The notes beneath the pieces were generated by a model. It did no database searches and was not told where the DNA came from. It saw only the letters and a list, made by a program, of their open reading frames with translations. Both the position numbers and the translations under genes were made by a program. 64,000 bases of DNA, taken from the NCBI RefSeq assembly GCF_002778285.1, contig NZ_NESM01000001.1, positions 1,386,501 to 1,450,500 on the forward strand, in the 5' to 3' direction. This stretch comes from Limnohabitans sp. 15K (GTDB taxonomy: Bacteria; Pseudomonadota; Gammaproteobacteria; Burkholderiales; Burkholderiaceae_C). Positions within the stretch are counted from its first letter, which is position 1. Each line of letters opens with the position of its first letter. This document shows, in pieces, positions 18,421-27,854 of the stretch.

Positions 18421-19854
18421 TCAATCAACCTTGCAGATTTTCAGCATGTTGGTGCCGCCAGGAGAACCCATGGGCTCGCCGCAGGTGATGGCGTACACGT
18501 CGCCCGAACTCACAATGCCGCGGCTCTTCAAATGGTTTTCAGCCTCGGCCAAAGCCGTGTCGCGGTCGGCACTGGTGTCCATCAGCAAAGGGCTGACGTT
18601 GCGGAACAAGGCCATCTTGCGCTGTGACGACAGTTTGGTGGTCAGGGCGTAAATCGGGATGTGCACCCGGCGACGGCTCATCCACAAGGCAGTGGAGCCG
18701 GACTCGGTCATGGCCACGATGGCTTTGGCACCCAAATGGCTGGCGGTGAACAAAGCGCCCATGGCGATGGACTGGTCGATGCGGCTGAAGGTCTGGCCTT
18801 TGAAATCGGCGTCGATTTCCACATCTTCCGCGCCCTCAGCGGCCAGGCAAATCTTGGCCATCTCTTCGACCGTCTCCAGCGGGTATTTGCCTGCTGCAGT
18901 TTCAGCGCTCAGCATCACGGCGTCGGTGCCGTCCAGCACGGCGTTGGCCACATCGGAGACCTCGGCGCGGGTGGGCACAGGGTTGGTGATCATGCTTTCC
19001 ATCATCTGGGTCGCGGTGATGACGACCTTGTCATGCACCTTGGCCAGCTTGATCATGCGTTTTTGCAAGGCGGGCACGGCCGCGTTGCCCACTTCCACCG
19101 CCAAATCGCCCCGAGCAACCATGATGCCGTCGCTGGCCAACAAGATGCTTTCGAGGTGAGGAATGGCTTCAGCGCGTTCGATCTTGGCAATCAAGCCCGG
19201 TTTGTGGCCGTATTCGGCACCCGCCACATTGCACAGCTGGCGGGCCATTTCCATGTCGGTGGCATTTTTAGGAAAGCTCACGGCCACGTAATCGGCACGC
19301 AAGCTCATGGCGGTTTTGATGTCGTCCATGTCCTTGGCGGTCAAGGCAGGGGCTGTGAGGCCGCCGCCTTGTTTGTTGATGCCCTTGTTGTTGGACAGTT
19401 CGCCACCCAACTTGACGGTGGTGTGCACCTGCTCGCCCTTGACGGCGTTGATGGTGAGCACGATCAGGCCGTCGTTCAGCAGCAGCACATCGCCCGCCTT
19501 AACGTCGCGGGGCAATTCCTTGTAATCCAAGCCCACACCCTGCAGGTCACCGGGTTCGGTGCGTGAGGCGTCCAGAACAAAAGGCTGACCTGGCTCGAGC
19601 AGGACTTTGCCCTCGGCAAACTTGCCCACGCGGATTTTGGGGCCTTGCAGGTCGGCCATGATGGCCACTTCGCGGCCCGCACGTTGCGAGGCTTCTCGCA
19701 CCAAGCGGGCACGGTCCACATGGTCTTGCGCCTTGCCGTGGCTGAAATTGAGCCGGACCACATTCACACCGGCCCGAATCATGGCTTCGAGCAGCGCAGG
19801 ATCGCTGGAAGCAGGGCCTAAGGTGGCAACAATCTTGGTAGCGCGACGGGACAT
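18421..19854 (-). CDS. pyk: Pyruvate kinase
   Basis: Converts PEP and ADP to pyruvate and ATP. The 477-residue protein has the start TKIVATLGPASSDPALL, RLNFSHG, IMADLQGPKIRVG, the catalytic GLIAKIERAEAI with its Lys, IMVARGDLAVEVG and the C-terminal domain with ALTTKLSSQRKMAL. All barrel, B and C domain elements are present. It is separated from fba by 131 bases that hold an inverted repeat GAGGTGTG/CACACCTC but no clear T-run. Confidence 0.97.
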   Translation of the reverse strand: MSRRATKIVATLGPASSDPALLEAMIRAGVNVVRLNFSHGKAQDHVDRARLVREASQRAGREVAIMADLQGPKIRVGKFAEGKVLLEPGQPFVLDASRTEPGDLQGVGLDYKELPRDVKAGDVLLLNDGLIVLTINAVKGEQVHTTVKLGGELSNNKGINKQGGGLTAPALTAKDMDDIKTAMSLRADYVAVSFPKNATDMEMARQLCNVAGAEYGHKPGLIAKIERAEAIPHLESILLASDGIMVARGDLAVEVGNAAVPALQKRMIKLAKVHDKVVITATQMMESMITNPVPTRAEVSDVANAVLDGTDAVMLSAETAAGKYPLETVEEMAKICLAAEGAEDVEIDADFKGQTFSRIDQSIAMGALFTASHLGAKAIVAMTESGSTALWMSRRRVHIPIYALTTKLSSQRKMALFRNVSPLLMDTSADRDTALAEAENHLKSRGIVSSGDVYAITCGEPMGSPGGTNMLKICKVD

Positions 19855-20086
19855 TCAAAGCTCTCCATGTAATTTAATTTCAATTCTCACACGGAATAGG
19901 TTACATGTCGGGTTCTTTCGGCCACTTTCCCCTGCTGGGAAACCCCAATTTGACGACCTCCACCCCAGTGCAAGACGTGCTTGGCCCTCGATTCCCCTGC
20001 ACTTCTGACCCTCAATTGAGCCTTGTCAGTTCACCGAGGGAGCGGGGCGACTAAACTCAGGTCTCGCTTGTTCAAACAGAAGCACC
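19855..20086. promoter_or_regulatory. Divergent region between pyruvate kinase and fatty acid desaturase
   Basis: A 232-base gap between divergent genes. The 60 bases next to pyk are relatively AT-rich (TAATTTAATTTCAATTCTCA), fitting a promoter for pyk. No recognised operator, RNA or small ORF was seen. Confidence 0.35.
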
Positions 20087-21202
20087 ATGACTGCCATGCA
20101 CACAACGACCACCGAACAACCCATTGGACTGGACCAGCCTCTGCCGCACCGCAAGACATTGCGTGAATGGTTGGTGCCCTTGTCCGGGCGCAGCACCGTC
20201 AGAGCCTTCGCGCTTTTGGTGCTGGATTACGCTTTGTTTTTTGCCTTGATCACTGGCACGATCGCGCTGGACGCGATTTTGGGCAAAGTGCTGTGCGCCT
20301 TGGCGGCGGGCTTTGTGATTGGCCGACTGTTCATCATTGGCCACGATGCCTGCCACCAAAGCCTGACGCCCCACCGCGAATTGAACAAGGTGCTGGGCCG
20401 CATCGCATTTTTGCCATCGCTGACCCCGTACAGCTTGTGGGACACCGGCCACAACGTGGTGCACCACGGCTACACCAACCTCAAAGGCGTGGATTTTGTC
20501 TGGACCCCCCTCACAGCGACCGAGTTTGAAGCCCTGAACCCCATGCAAAAACTGCTGGAGCGGGCCTACCGCAGCGGCTGGGCACCTGGCCTGTATTACA
20601 TGGTCGAAATTTGGTGGAAGCGTGAGTTCTTCCCCAACAAAACCCACATGCCCACCCGCCGACCCATCTTTTTCAAAGACAGCTTGTTGGTGAGCCTGTT
20701 TGCCGCGTTTTGGATCGCCACCATCGCTGCCGCTGCCATTTACACAGGCCAGTCGGTCGTGTTGTCCTTGCTGTTGGGTTTTGTGGTGCCCTTCTTCTTT
20801 TGGAACACCATGATCGGTTTTGTGGTCTATGTGCACCACACCCACGTCAAGGTGTCTTGGCACGACAACAAGGCCGCCTGGACCAAGGCCGCGCCGTTCG
20901 TGTCGACCACAGTGCACCTGACCTTCCCGTTCAACATCGGCGCGATGATGCACCACATCATGGAGCACACCGCCCACCATGTGGACATGAGCATCCCGCT
21001 TTACCGTTTGAAGCAAGCCCAAAGCAAGCTCGAAGAAATGCTGCCAGGCCGCATCATCGTCCAAGCTTTCTCTTGGAAGTGGTACTTCGAGACTGCCAAG
21101 AACTGCAAGATGTACGACTTCAGCCGCGAATGCTGGACCGACTTCAAGGGCAACATGACCAGCCCGGTGCGCGGCAACCTGCCCACTTCGGCCCAAGCCT
21201 GA
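20087..21202 (+). CDS. Membrane fatty acid desaturase
   Basis: A 371-residue di-iron desaturase. The three His boxes are HDACH (near 85), HNVVHH (near 122) and HIMEHTAHH (near 290), with hydrophobic segments between them that anchor the protein in the inner membrane. The spacing matches the FADS-like delta-12/omega-6 group of bacterial acyl-lipid desaturases; the regiospecificity cannot be read from sequence. It would introduce double bonds into membrane lipids, perhaps for cold adaptation. It is monocistronic, ending in a strong terminator. Confidence 0.92.
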   Translation: MTAMHTTTTEQPIGLDQPLPHRKTLREWLVPLSGRSTVRAFALLVLDYALFFALITGTIALDAILGKVLCALAAGFVIGRLFIIGHDACHQSLTPHRELNKVLGRIAFLPSLTPYSLWDTGHNVVHHGYTNLKGVDFVWTPLTATEFEALNPMQKLLERAYRSGWAPGLYYMVEIWWKREFFPNKTHMPTRRPIFFKDSLLVSLFAAFWIATIAAAAIYTGQSVVLSLLLGFVVPFFFWNTMIGFVVYVHHTHVKVSWHDNKAAWTKAAPFVSTTVHLTFPFNIGAMMHHIMEHTAHHVDMSIPLYRLKQAQSKLEEMLPGRIIVQAFSWKWYFETAKNCKMYDFSRECWTDFKGNMTSPVRGNLPTSAQA

Positions 21203-21218
21203 TCAGGCCTTCGCCTCC

Positions 21219-21255
21219 AACAACAAAAAACCCCGCGATGCGGGGTTTTTTGTTG
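21219..21255. terminator. Bidirectional Rho-independent terminator between desaturase and pgk
   Basis: AACAAAAAACCCCGC and GCGGGGTTTTTTGTT form a near-perfect inverted repeat with an AT loop. A-runs and T-runs on both sides let it work in both directions between the convergent genes. Confidence 0.9.
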
Positions 21256-21263
21256 GGTGATCG

Positions 21264-21343
21264 TTTGTAAGAGGCTGCCCCTGCGGCCGAATGCATGCTG
21301 TGGCTCCGGCTGGCATTCGCGAGCAGGGGCTCGCTCCCACAAG
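21264..21343. repeat. REPIN-like pair of inverted REP elements
   Basis: Two 30-bp palindromic elements face each other with a 20-bp spacer. 21264-21293 is the reverse complement of a variant II copy (stem GGCCGC/GCAGCC, one mismatch) and 21314-21343 is a variant I copy (stem GCGAGC/GCTCGC, loop AGGG). CATTCG is at the inner end and CCCACAAG at the outer end. Similar pairs or single copies occur near 22.6, 29.1, 35.2 and 55.6 kb. Confidence 0.85.
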
Positions 21344-21357
21344 GGAGGGGAACGCGT

Positions 21358-22551
21358 TCAGCCTGCAGCGCGTTTGGCCAAAATTTCGAAGGCGGGCAAG
21401 GTTTTGCCTTCCAAGATCTCCAGGAAAGCGCCGCCGCCCGTCGAGATGTAGCCGATCTGCTTTTCGATGCCGTATTTGGCGATCGCGGCCAAGGTGTCGC
21501 CACCGCCTGCAATGCTGAAGGCACTGGACTCGGCAATCGCCTGTGCAATCACTTTGGTGCCGTTTTCAAAGGCCGCAAACTCGAACACACCCACCGGGCC
21601 ATTCCAGACGATGGTGCCTGCCTGTTTGAGCTGGTTCGCCAATTTGGCGGCAGTCTCGGGGCCGATGTCCAAAATCAGATCGTCGTCGGCCACGTCGGTG
21701 GCTTTTTTCACCGTCGCGACCGCGTCGGCGGCAAAAGTCTTGGCGGTAACCACATCGGTCGGGATCGGCACTTCGGCACCCCGGGCTTTCATGGCCTCGA
21801 TCACGGCTTTGGCCTCGTTCACCAAATCTGCCTCGGCCAGACTTTTGCCGATCTTCAAACCTGCCGCCAGCATGAAGGTGTTGGCGATGCCGCCGCCCAC
21901 GATGAGCTGGTCCACGTTTTGTGACAAGCTTTTGAGGATGGTCAACTTGGTGGACACCTTCGAGCCCGCCACGATGGCCGCCAGCGGGCGTTTCGGGTTG
22001 GCCAGGGCTTTGCCAATCGCGTCGATCTCGGCCGCCAACAAAGGGCCCGCACAGGCGATGGGGGCGAACTGGGCGATGCCATAGGTCGTGCCCTCGGCGC
22101 GGTGGGCGGTGCCAAAGGCGTCGTTCACATAGATGTCGCACAAGGCGGCCATCTTGCGGGCCAGCGCTTCGTTGTTCTTTTTCTCGCCTTTGTTGACGCG
22201 GCAGTTTTCGAGCAACACAACCTGACCGGGTGCAAGCTCCACGCCCTCCACCCAATTGGCAACAAGCGCCACATCTCGGCCCAGCAGTTCGCCCAGGCGC
22301 TTGGCCACCGGGGCCAGCGAGTCTTCGGGTTTGAAAGCGCCTTCGGTCGGGCGGCCCAAGTGGCTGGTCACCATCACGGCTGCACCAGCGTCCAGTGCCA
22401 TCTGAATGCAAGGCACGCTGGCGCGCACGCGGGTGTCCTCGGTGATGCTGCCGTCATCGGCTTGTGGCACGTTCAAGTCGGCGCGGATGAAAACACGTTG
22501 ACCTGCGACTTTGCCTTGGGCACACAAATCAGAAAAGCGGATGACGTTCAT
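21358..22551 (-). CDS. pgk: Phosphoglycerate kinase
   Basis: Cytosolic glycolytic kinase of 397 residues. The N-terminal domain holds [10 protein letters not shown] and [10 protein letters not shown]; the C-terminal domain holds [13 protein letters not shown], the nucleotide loop [12 protein letters not shown] and [13 protein letters not shown]. It lies directly beside the REPIN-like pair. The first base of the common motif GGAKVS is AGSKVS here, a minor variation. Confidence 0.97.
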   Translation of the reverse strand: MNVIRFSDLCAQGKVAGQRVFIRADLNVPQADDGSITEDTRVRASVPCIQMALDAGAAVMVTSHLGRPTEGAFKPEDSLAPVAKRLGELLGRDVALVANWVEGVELAPGQVVLLENCRVNKGEKKNNEALARKMAALCDIYVNDAFGTAHRAEGTTYGIAQFAPIACAGPLLAAEIDAIGKALANPKRPLAAIVAGSKVSTKLTILKSLSQNVDQLIVGGGIANTFMLAAGLKIGKSLAEADLVNEAKAVIEAMKARGAEVPIPTDVVTAKTFAADAVATVKKATDVADDDLILDIGPETAAKLANQLKQAGTIVWNGPVGVFEFAAFENGTKVIAQAIAESSAFSIAGGGDTLAAIAKYGIEKQIGYISTGGGAFLEILEGKTLPAFEILAKRAAG

Positions 22552-22611
22552 GAGAGAGCAGGTCCTGTATCGGAAAATTTGGGGTCTATTTTAAAAGCAG
22601 TAGGGCACGCA

Positions 22612-22640
22612 CATTCGCTAGCAGGGGCTCGCTCCCACAG
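22612..22640 (+). repeat. Single REP-like element upstream of pgk
   Basis: A variant I copy with one stem mismatch (GCTAGC opposite GCTCGC, loop AGGG), starting CATTCG and ending CCCACAG. It lies in the short gap between pgk and azlD. Confidence 0.75.
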
Positions 22641-22656
22641 AGAAGAACACGCTGGC

Positions 22657-22992
22657 TTACCAGCCAAGGCCCAAGTGCAAAGGCAAATACACGGCCATGC
22701 CGCCCAAGATGGTCAACAGCACATTTTTGCGCCAAAAATACACCGCCATGCCCGCACAAGCCGCAAACAAACGCGCATCTTGCCAAGTGGTGACCAACAC
22801 GCCTTGAACGGTGACGATGTCGGGCACCACCACGGCCGACAAGGCCGCAATCGGGGCGTATTGCAAGCCGCGCTCAGCCCAGCGGGGCAGTTGCCAGCTT
22901 TTGCTCGAAATGAAAAAGAAGCTGCGGGTGACCACCGTCACCAGCGCCAGCCCCACGATGACCGCCAAAGACCAAAAATCACTGCTGTTCAT
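22657..22992 (-). CDS. azlD: AzlD-family branched-chain amino acid exporter subunit
   Basis: A 111-residue protein with four hydrophobic helices, normal for AzlD, the small partner of the AzlC exporter. VTVVTRSFFF (the conserved T-R-x-x-F/P of helix 1) and the helix LQYAPIAALSAVVVPDI fit the family. Its ATG overlaps the azlC stop by 4 bases, so the two subunits are translationally coupled. Confidence 0.9.
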   Translation of the reverse strand: MNSSDFWSLAVIVGLALVTVVTRSFFFISSKSWQLPRWAERGLQYAPIAALSAVVVPDIVTVQGVLVTTWQDARLFAACAGMAVYFWRKNVLLTILGGMAVYLPLHLGLGW

Positions 22993-23720
22993 GCCGCCGC
23001 CTTCGCCGCAGGGCGGATTTTTTCAACCGTCATGCACAAGATCACCGCAACACCAATGGCCACGACGATGTTGAGCTTGAGCGGCAAGTTGTAAGCCACC
23101 ACCGCCGTGGCCCCCGCCACCGCAGCCGACAACATGCGCATGCGCGAGCTGGCCAGTGAACATTGGATGCCCAGCAAACACAAAATGCCCGCAAAGCCCA
23201 AGCCCCAACTGGTCGGAATCATGTTCGCCAGCGCGATGCCCGCAAAACTGGCCACCATCCAGGACAACCAGTTGAGAAAGTCATTGCCCGCCAGATACGC
23301 CTCTTGCGCCAGGCGACCCTCATCGGTCTGCGCAGGCTGGGCGTACTTTCGGGTGAACAAGACGTAACTGATGTCGGTGGTCAGGTACGCATGGCACAGC
23401 CGCTGCCAACGCGGCAAATGGATCAAGAACTGTCGCAAATGCAGACTGAACACCACAAAGCGCAGGTTCACACAAAAGCCGGTGGCCAAAATCACCCAAG
23501 CGGGTGCGCCCGCCACCAGCAAGGGAATGGCCGCCAGTTGCGAGCTGCCGGCAAACACCAGCAAGGTCATGGCACTGGCATCGAACACGCTCATGCCCGA
23601 CTTGACCATGGCCACCCCGGTCATCAGGCCCCAGGCGGCAATGCCTGGTGCTTGAGGCGAAACCTCGCGCATGCCCTCCAAAAAGGCGGGGTGACGGTGC
23701 AAACGGGGGAGGAAAAACAT
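22989..23720 (-). CDS. azlC: AzlC-family branched-chain amino acid permease
   Basis: A 243-residue inner-membrane protein with the AzlC features APGIAAWGLMTGVAMVKSG (family start), FAGSSQLAAIPLL and NLRFVVFSLHLRQFL. ATG 23720 shares its A with the fmt stop (TGATG), which supports this start over longer versions that run back into fmt. AzlC-AzlD pairs export branched-chain amino acids or analogues in Bacillus and E. coli relatives; this substrate is not proven here. It follows fmt and def on the same strand. Confidence 0.9.
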   Translation of the reverse strand: MFFLPRLHRHPAFLEGMREVSPQAPGIAAWGLMTGVAMVKSGMSVFDASAMTLLVFAGSSQLAAIPLLVAGAPAWVILATGFCVNLRFVVFSLHLRQFLIHLPRWQRLCHAYLTTDISYVLFTRKYAQPAQTDEGRLAQEAYLAGNDFLNWLSWMVASFAGIALANMIPTSWGLGFAGILCLLGIQCSLASSRMRMLSAAVAGATAVVAYNLPLKLNIVVAIGVAVILCMTVEKIRPAAKAAA

Positions 23721-24682
23721 CAGGCCACCAACCCTTGACCCAGTTGCAAGGGACATCCGCGCAAAAAGTCGGCCGCACTCAAACGCTTGCCACCGGGGCG
23801 TTGCAATTGCGTCAGGCACAACTGGCCTTCGCCACAGGCGACACGCACACCCGAGTCATCGGCGCTGAGCACGGTGCCCGGCTGGGCCGCAGCCTGCAAA
23901 GGCTCAGCCACGGCTTGCCAAAGCTTGAGGGTTTCGCTGCCCGCAGAGGTCGTCAAAGGCACGGTCATCCCGGGGAAGGGGTCAAACGCACGGATACGGC
24001 GGGCCAACACTTCGGCTGGCAATGCCCAGTCCAGCGCGGCTTCGGTTTTTTCGATTTTATGGGCGTAGTTCACGCCTTCGGCCGGTTGAGGCAGGTGCGG
24101 CAAGGCATCGAGCGAGGCCAAGGCCTGCACAATCGCCTCGCCTCCGAGCGCGGCCAAGCGGTCGTGCAGCACGGCAGTGGTGTCGCTTGGCAAGATGGCC
24201 TCGGTGCGCACCAGCAGCATGTCGCCCGTGTCCAGACCCGCGTCCATCTGCATGATGGTGATGCCGGTTTGGGTGTCACCCGCCTCGATGGCACGGTGAA
24301 TGGGGGCAGCCCCGCGCCAGCGCGGCAAGAGTGACGCATGGATGTTCAGGCAACCCTTGGGCGGCAAATCGAGCGTCCACTGCGGCAGGATCAAACCATA
24401 GGCGGCCACGATCATGGCGTCCGCTTGTGCGGCCAACAGCGCCTCACGGGCCAATGCCGCGTCTTCGGGGTATTTGCCATCCAGCCGCAAGCTGCGCGGC
24501 TGGGCCACGGGCACGGCGTGGTCCAAGGCCCATTGCTTGACAGGCGAGGGTTGCAGCTTCATGCCGCGCCCTGCAGGTCGGTCAGGCTGGGTCAACACCA
24601 GCACGATCTCGTGGCCTGCCGCGTGCAGGGCCGCCATGGCCACTTGGGCAAATTCGGGCGTGCCCGCAAAAATCAAACGCAT
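23720..24682 (-). CDS. fmt: Methionyl-tRNA formyltransferase
   Basis: Formylates initiator Met-tRNA. ATG 24682 gives [16 protein letters not shown] and a normal 320-residue length; it lies 5 bases past def. The N-terminal Rossmann domain has [10 protein letters not shown] and the catalytic N-H-D set in [17 protein letters not shown] and [10 protein letters not shown]; the C-terminal OB domain follows. fmt-def is the classic pairing of formylation and deformylation, with azlC attached downstream by a one-base overlap. Confidence 0.96.
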   Translation of the reverse strand: MRLIFAGTPEFAQVAMAALHAAGHEIVLVLTQPDRPAGRGMKLQPSPVKQWALDHAVPVAQPRSLRLDGKYPEDAALAREALLAAQADAMIVAAYGLILPQWTLDLPPKGCLNIHASLLPRWRGAAPIHRAIEAGDTQTGITIMQMDAGLDTGDMLLVRTEAILPSDTTAVLHDRLAALGGEAIVQALASLDALPHLPQPAEGVNYAHKIEKTEAALDWALPAEVLARRIRAFDPFPGMTVPLTTSAGSETLKLWQAVAEPLQAAAQPGTVLSADDSGVRVACGEGQLCLTQLQRPGGKRLSAADFLRGCPLQLGQGLVA

Positions 24683-24687
24683 CCGGT

Positions 24688-25194
24688 TCAGCGCTCGGCT
24701 TTTTGGGCTTTGACCATCTTGGTCTTGATGCGGCCTTGCTTGAGAGGGGACAGGTACTCCACAAACACCTTGCCCATCAGGTGGTCCAGCTCGTGCTGAA
24801 TGCAAATGGCCAACATGCCTTCAGCGTCGATGCTTCGGCTTTTGCCGTCGCGGTCCAAGGCCGTGACCTTGACTTTGGTTGCACGTTCAACGCCGTCGTA
24901 AATGCCGGGCACCGACAGGCAACCTTCCTCGCCCTTCACACGCTCATCGCCCATCCAAGAAATCTCGGGGTTGATCAGCACCAAGGGCTGGTTGCGCTCT
25001 TCCGAGGTGTCGATCACCACCAGTCGCTCATGCACGTCAATCTGCGATGCAGCCAAGCCAATGCCACTGGCCTCGTACATGGTTTCCAGCATGTCGTCGA
25101 TCAAGGCATGGATGCGGGCATCCACCGCTTGCACGGGTTTGGCCACCTTGTGCAGGCGAGGGTCGGGGTAGCAAAGGATGGGAAGCAGGGCCAT
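24688..25194 (-). CDS. def: Peptide deformylase
   Basis: A 168-residue metalloenzyme removing N-formyl groups from nascent proteins. All three signature motifs are present: [13 protein letters not shown] and QHELDHL (metal His pair plus catalytic Glu). ATG 25194 is used; a TTG at 25200 would add two residues. First gene of def-fmt-azlC-azlD. Confidence 0.96.
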   Translation of the reverse strand: MALLPILCYPDPRLHKVAKPVQAVDARIHALIDDMLETMYEASGIGLAASQIDVHERLVVIDTSEERNQPLVLINPEISWMGDERVKGEEGCLSVPGIYDGVERATKVKVTALDRDGKSRSIDAEGMLAICIQHELDHLMGKVFVEYLSPLKQGRIKTKMVKAQKAER

Positions 25195-25295
25195 AGTCAA
25201 AACAATGAAGAAATCGGGGGCTCAATCAAAGACGTATTGTCCCCAATTTCCAATGCGCCTGCCGCAGGCAGGGCGCAGGGTGGTGGCGCAGGTGT

Positions 25296-26948
25296 TCAGC
25301 GCCCCGCAGCACAGGCGGCAAAGAGGTTCAATTCGGGCTTGGCCAGACGGGTGGTGACTTGGTTCAAGCCCAACACCGAGTGAAAAACATGGTCGTGCGA
25401 CAAGGGCTTGGCACTTTGGTCTTTCAAACACGCCATGCGCCAATCGCGCTCGCGCTGCAGCGGTTTGGACAGCCACACCACCATGGGCACATGGGTTTGC
25501 TCTTTGGGGGCGATGCTGTAGGGCATGCCGTGCAGGTACAGGCCTTTTTCACCCAGCGATTCGCCATGGTCTGACACATACATGAGCGCTGTGGGACGCT
25601 GCTGGGCTTGCAGCCATTTCACGGTTTTGGCGATGAAGTGGTCGGTGTAGACGATCGAGTTGTCGTAAGCATTGACGATTTGCTCTGGCGGGCAGTTTTG
25701 TAAGGCATGGCTGCTGCATTCGGGCTGGAATGGCTTCATGGCCGTGGGCGAGCGTTTGTAATAAGCTGGGCCGTGGCTGCCCATCTGGTGCATCACCACC
25801 ACCGTGCCTTTGGCACGTTTGGCCGGGTCCAGTGCGGCCAGTTGCTTGGGCAACTCATTGAGCATGACCTCGTCCAAGCATTCGCCGCTGCTGCAAAACT
25901 CAGGCACTTTCAGGGCCGTGGTGGCAAAGTTGGGCACACGGTCACACACGCCTTTGCAACCCGACTGGTTGTCGAGCCACAGCACCGCCAACCCGGCACG
26001 CTGCAGCACATCCAACACGCTCTCGTAACGGTCCTTGCTGCCCTCGTAAGCCGTTTTGCCCAAATGAGAAAACATGCATGGCACCGATGCTTGGGTGCTG
26101 GTGCCACAAGACTTGACGTCTGAAAAATAAACCAGATCGCCCTGCGCTTGAAGTTGGCGCAACTGCGGCGTGGTGTCGCGGTCATAACCGCCCAAACCGA
26201 AATTGGCTGCGCGGGCGGTCTCGCCCAAAATCAAGAGCACCAAGGGCGCAGCAGCTTCGTTGGCAGGGGTCTTGTGTAAGGTCGCGTCTTCGCCAATGGT
26301 TTGCAAAGGCTTGGTGGCCTGCGTCGCCTGTCCCACGGTCAAGAGGGTCACCGCGTACAGGCTGTTGAATGGGTTGATCATGTAGCGCAACTGTTTGTGG
26401 TTGCGGGTGAGCGAAGCGATGTCTTGGAACGACATCCAGAACACCCCCATGGCCACCACAAACGCCAACACGGCCACGCCCAGTTGTCGCGCGATCAAGG
26501 TCTTGGCGGGCACCGCGCGAATCGGCTGCTGCCAAAGCCACACCCCCGGCAAAACCACGCCGATCAACGCCGCCGCCAACATGGGCCACGACAGCAAATC
26601 GCGCACCTCGCGCACATCGGTCTGCGCCACGTTGGCCAGCATGCTGGTGTCGATGACCACGCCGTAGGTCAGCATGAAGTAGCTGCTGGACGTCACAGTG
26701 ACCAGCATCGCCACGCCCGCCAGCTTGAGCCAGCGCGGCCACACCCACAAACACAAAAAACAAGCCAGCAAAGCCAACAAGATCACCCACAAGCTGCCCA
26801 AGGTGGTCAGGGCACGCACGCCTTGGGTTTCGGGCAATTGCCAGATCGCCATCCAGAATGGCAAGTTGCCGACTGTTGCCAGCCACAAGGCCACAGCCGC
26901 CAGTAAACTCGTGGGGTGCCATGCAGAGCGCGAAGCAAGAATCGTCAT
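25296..26948 (-). CDS. eptA: Phosphoethanolamine transferase, EptA-like
   Basis: Inner-membrane enzyme of 550 residues with five N-terminal helices (to about residue 175) and a periplasmic sulfatase-like domain. The nucleophile Thr lies in LILGETARAANFGLGGYDR; metal ligands are expected around DVKSCGTSTQ, YVSDHGESLG and the HGMP segment, and Cys pairs typical of EptA are present. Relatives transfer phosphoethanolamine from PE to lipid A, giving polymyxin resistance. It is divergent from a PAP2 phosphatase gene 73 bases away. Other targets such as flagellar rod or core sugars cannot be excluded. Confidence 0.9.
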   Translation of the reverse strand: MTILASRSAWHPTSLLAAVALWLATVGNLPFWMAIWQLPETQGVRALTTLGSLWVILLALLACFLCLWVWPRWLKLAGVAMLVTVTSSSYFMLTYGVVIDTSMLANVAQTDVREVRDLLSWPMLAAALIGVVLPGVWLWQQPIRAVPAKTLIARQLGVAVLAFVVAMGVFWMSFQDIASLTRNHKQLRYMINPFNSLYAVTLLTVGQATQATKPLQTIGEDATLHKTPANEAAAPLVLLILGETARAANFGLGGYDRDTTPQLRQLQAQGDLVYFSDVKSCGTSTQASVPCMFSHLGKTAYEGSKDRYESVLDVLQRAGLAVLWLDNQSGCKGVCDRVPNFATTALKVPEFCSSGECLDEVMLNELPKQLAALDPAKRAKGTVVVMHQMGSHGPAYYKRSPTAMKPFQPECSSHALQNCPPEQIVNAYDNSIVYTDHFIAKTVKWLQAQQRPTALMYVSDHGESLGEKGLYLHGMPYSIAPKEQTHVPMVVWLSKPLQRERDWRMACLKDQSAKPLSHDHVFHSVLGLNQVTTRLAKPELNLFAACAAGR

Positions 26949-27021
26949 GAAGTGTGTGTCTCAAGATACCAATGGGCTTGATTCTAGACAGTGCACATGA
27001 CTCCTTTGATTGATTTGCCCC

Positions 27022-27744
27022 ATGAAACCTGCTCACCACTACGCCCACATGCGCGATTTGTCTCCGACTCGTCGCTTGGGGCTCATCACCTGGGTCACCC
27101 TGATGTGTTTGCTGGCCTGGGACTTTTCCGGGTTGGACGTGGGCTTGATGAGTGCGATAGCCGACAGCCATGGATTCCCACTGCGAGACAACTGGTGGTT
27201 TGAGACCGTTTTGCACACCCGGGCCAAACAGTTGGCCATCGTGGTTTATTTGGCATTGCTGGTCATGGTGTGGTGGCCCCAAGGGGTGCTTCGCCAACGG
27301 ACGCGCTGGCAACGTTCAGAAATCATGGTGGGCATCACTCTGAGCCTGATCACCATCAGCACCCTCAAAAGTTTCAGTTTGACGAGTTGCCCCTGGGAAT
27401 TACAGGCCTTTGGCGGACAAGCTTTGTACGTCTCGCACTGGCTGTGGGGCTTGCCAGACGGGGGCTCTGGGCGCTGCTTCCCCGGGGGACATGTGTCTTC
27501 CGCTTTCGCCTTTCTGGGCTTGGCCTTGCCTTGGCTGGTCTCTGATTCGGCATCACAACGCGCCACAGGCCTGCGGATTTTGTTCATGGTGGTGTTAGTA
27601 GGTGGGGTGCTGGGTCTGACCCAAACGCTCAGAGGCGCGCATTACCCCAGCCACACTTTGTGGACGGGCTTCATTTGTTGGACCGTGGTGTTGGCCAACC
27701 ACTTGCTGTTTGGGTGGCTGGCCCAGCGGCGCACAACCCACTAG
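27022..27744 (+). CDS. PAP2-superfamily membrane phosphatase
   Basis: A 240-residue protein with about six hydrophobic helices. PAP2 motifs are KSFSLTSCPWEL (a K-x6-RP-like segment with Cys in place of Arg), CFPGGHVSSAF (PSGH-like) and TLRGAHYPSHTLWTG (R-x5-H core). The ATG at 27022 gives MKPAHHYAHMRD. Relatives remove phosphate from lipid A (LpxE), undecaprenyl-PP or phosphatidic acid. Close divergence from eptA points to envelope lipid modification, which is an inference. Confidence 0.85.
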   Translation: MKPAHHYAHMRDLSPTRRLGLITWVTLMCLLAWDFSGLDVGLMSAIADSHGFPLRDNWWFETVLHTRAKQLAIVVYLALLVMVWWPQGVLRQRTRWQRSEIMVGITLSLITISTLKSFSLTSCPWELQAFGGQALYVSHWLWGLPDGGSGRCFPGGHVSSAFAFLGLALPWLVSDSASQRATGLRILFMVVLVGGVLGLTQTLRGAHYPSHTLWTGFICWTVVLANHLLFGWLAQRRTTH

Positions 27745-27854
27745 TACCCTGAGGCCAAAACCCGACGATTTCGCATCGGTTGCACCGCTAGGCAAGGCCC
27801 GCCATTTGGCCCACAATGCCCCTACAGACAGCCGCAAAGGCTGCACAGGGAGAC

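Noticed and set aside
27010..27022. Earlier start for the PAP2 gene
   Set aside because: The codon upstream is not ATG and adds residues before MKPAHHY without a ribosome site.
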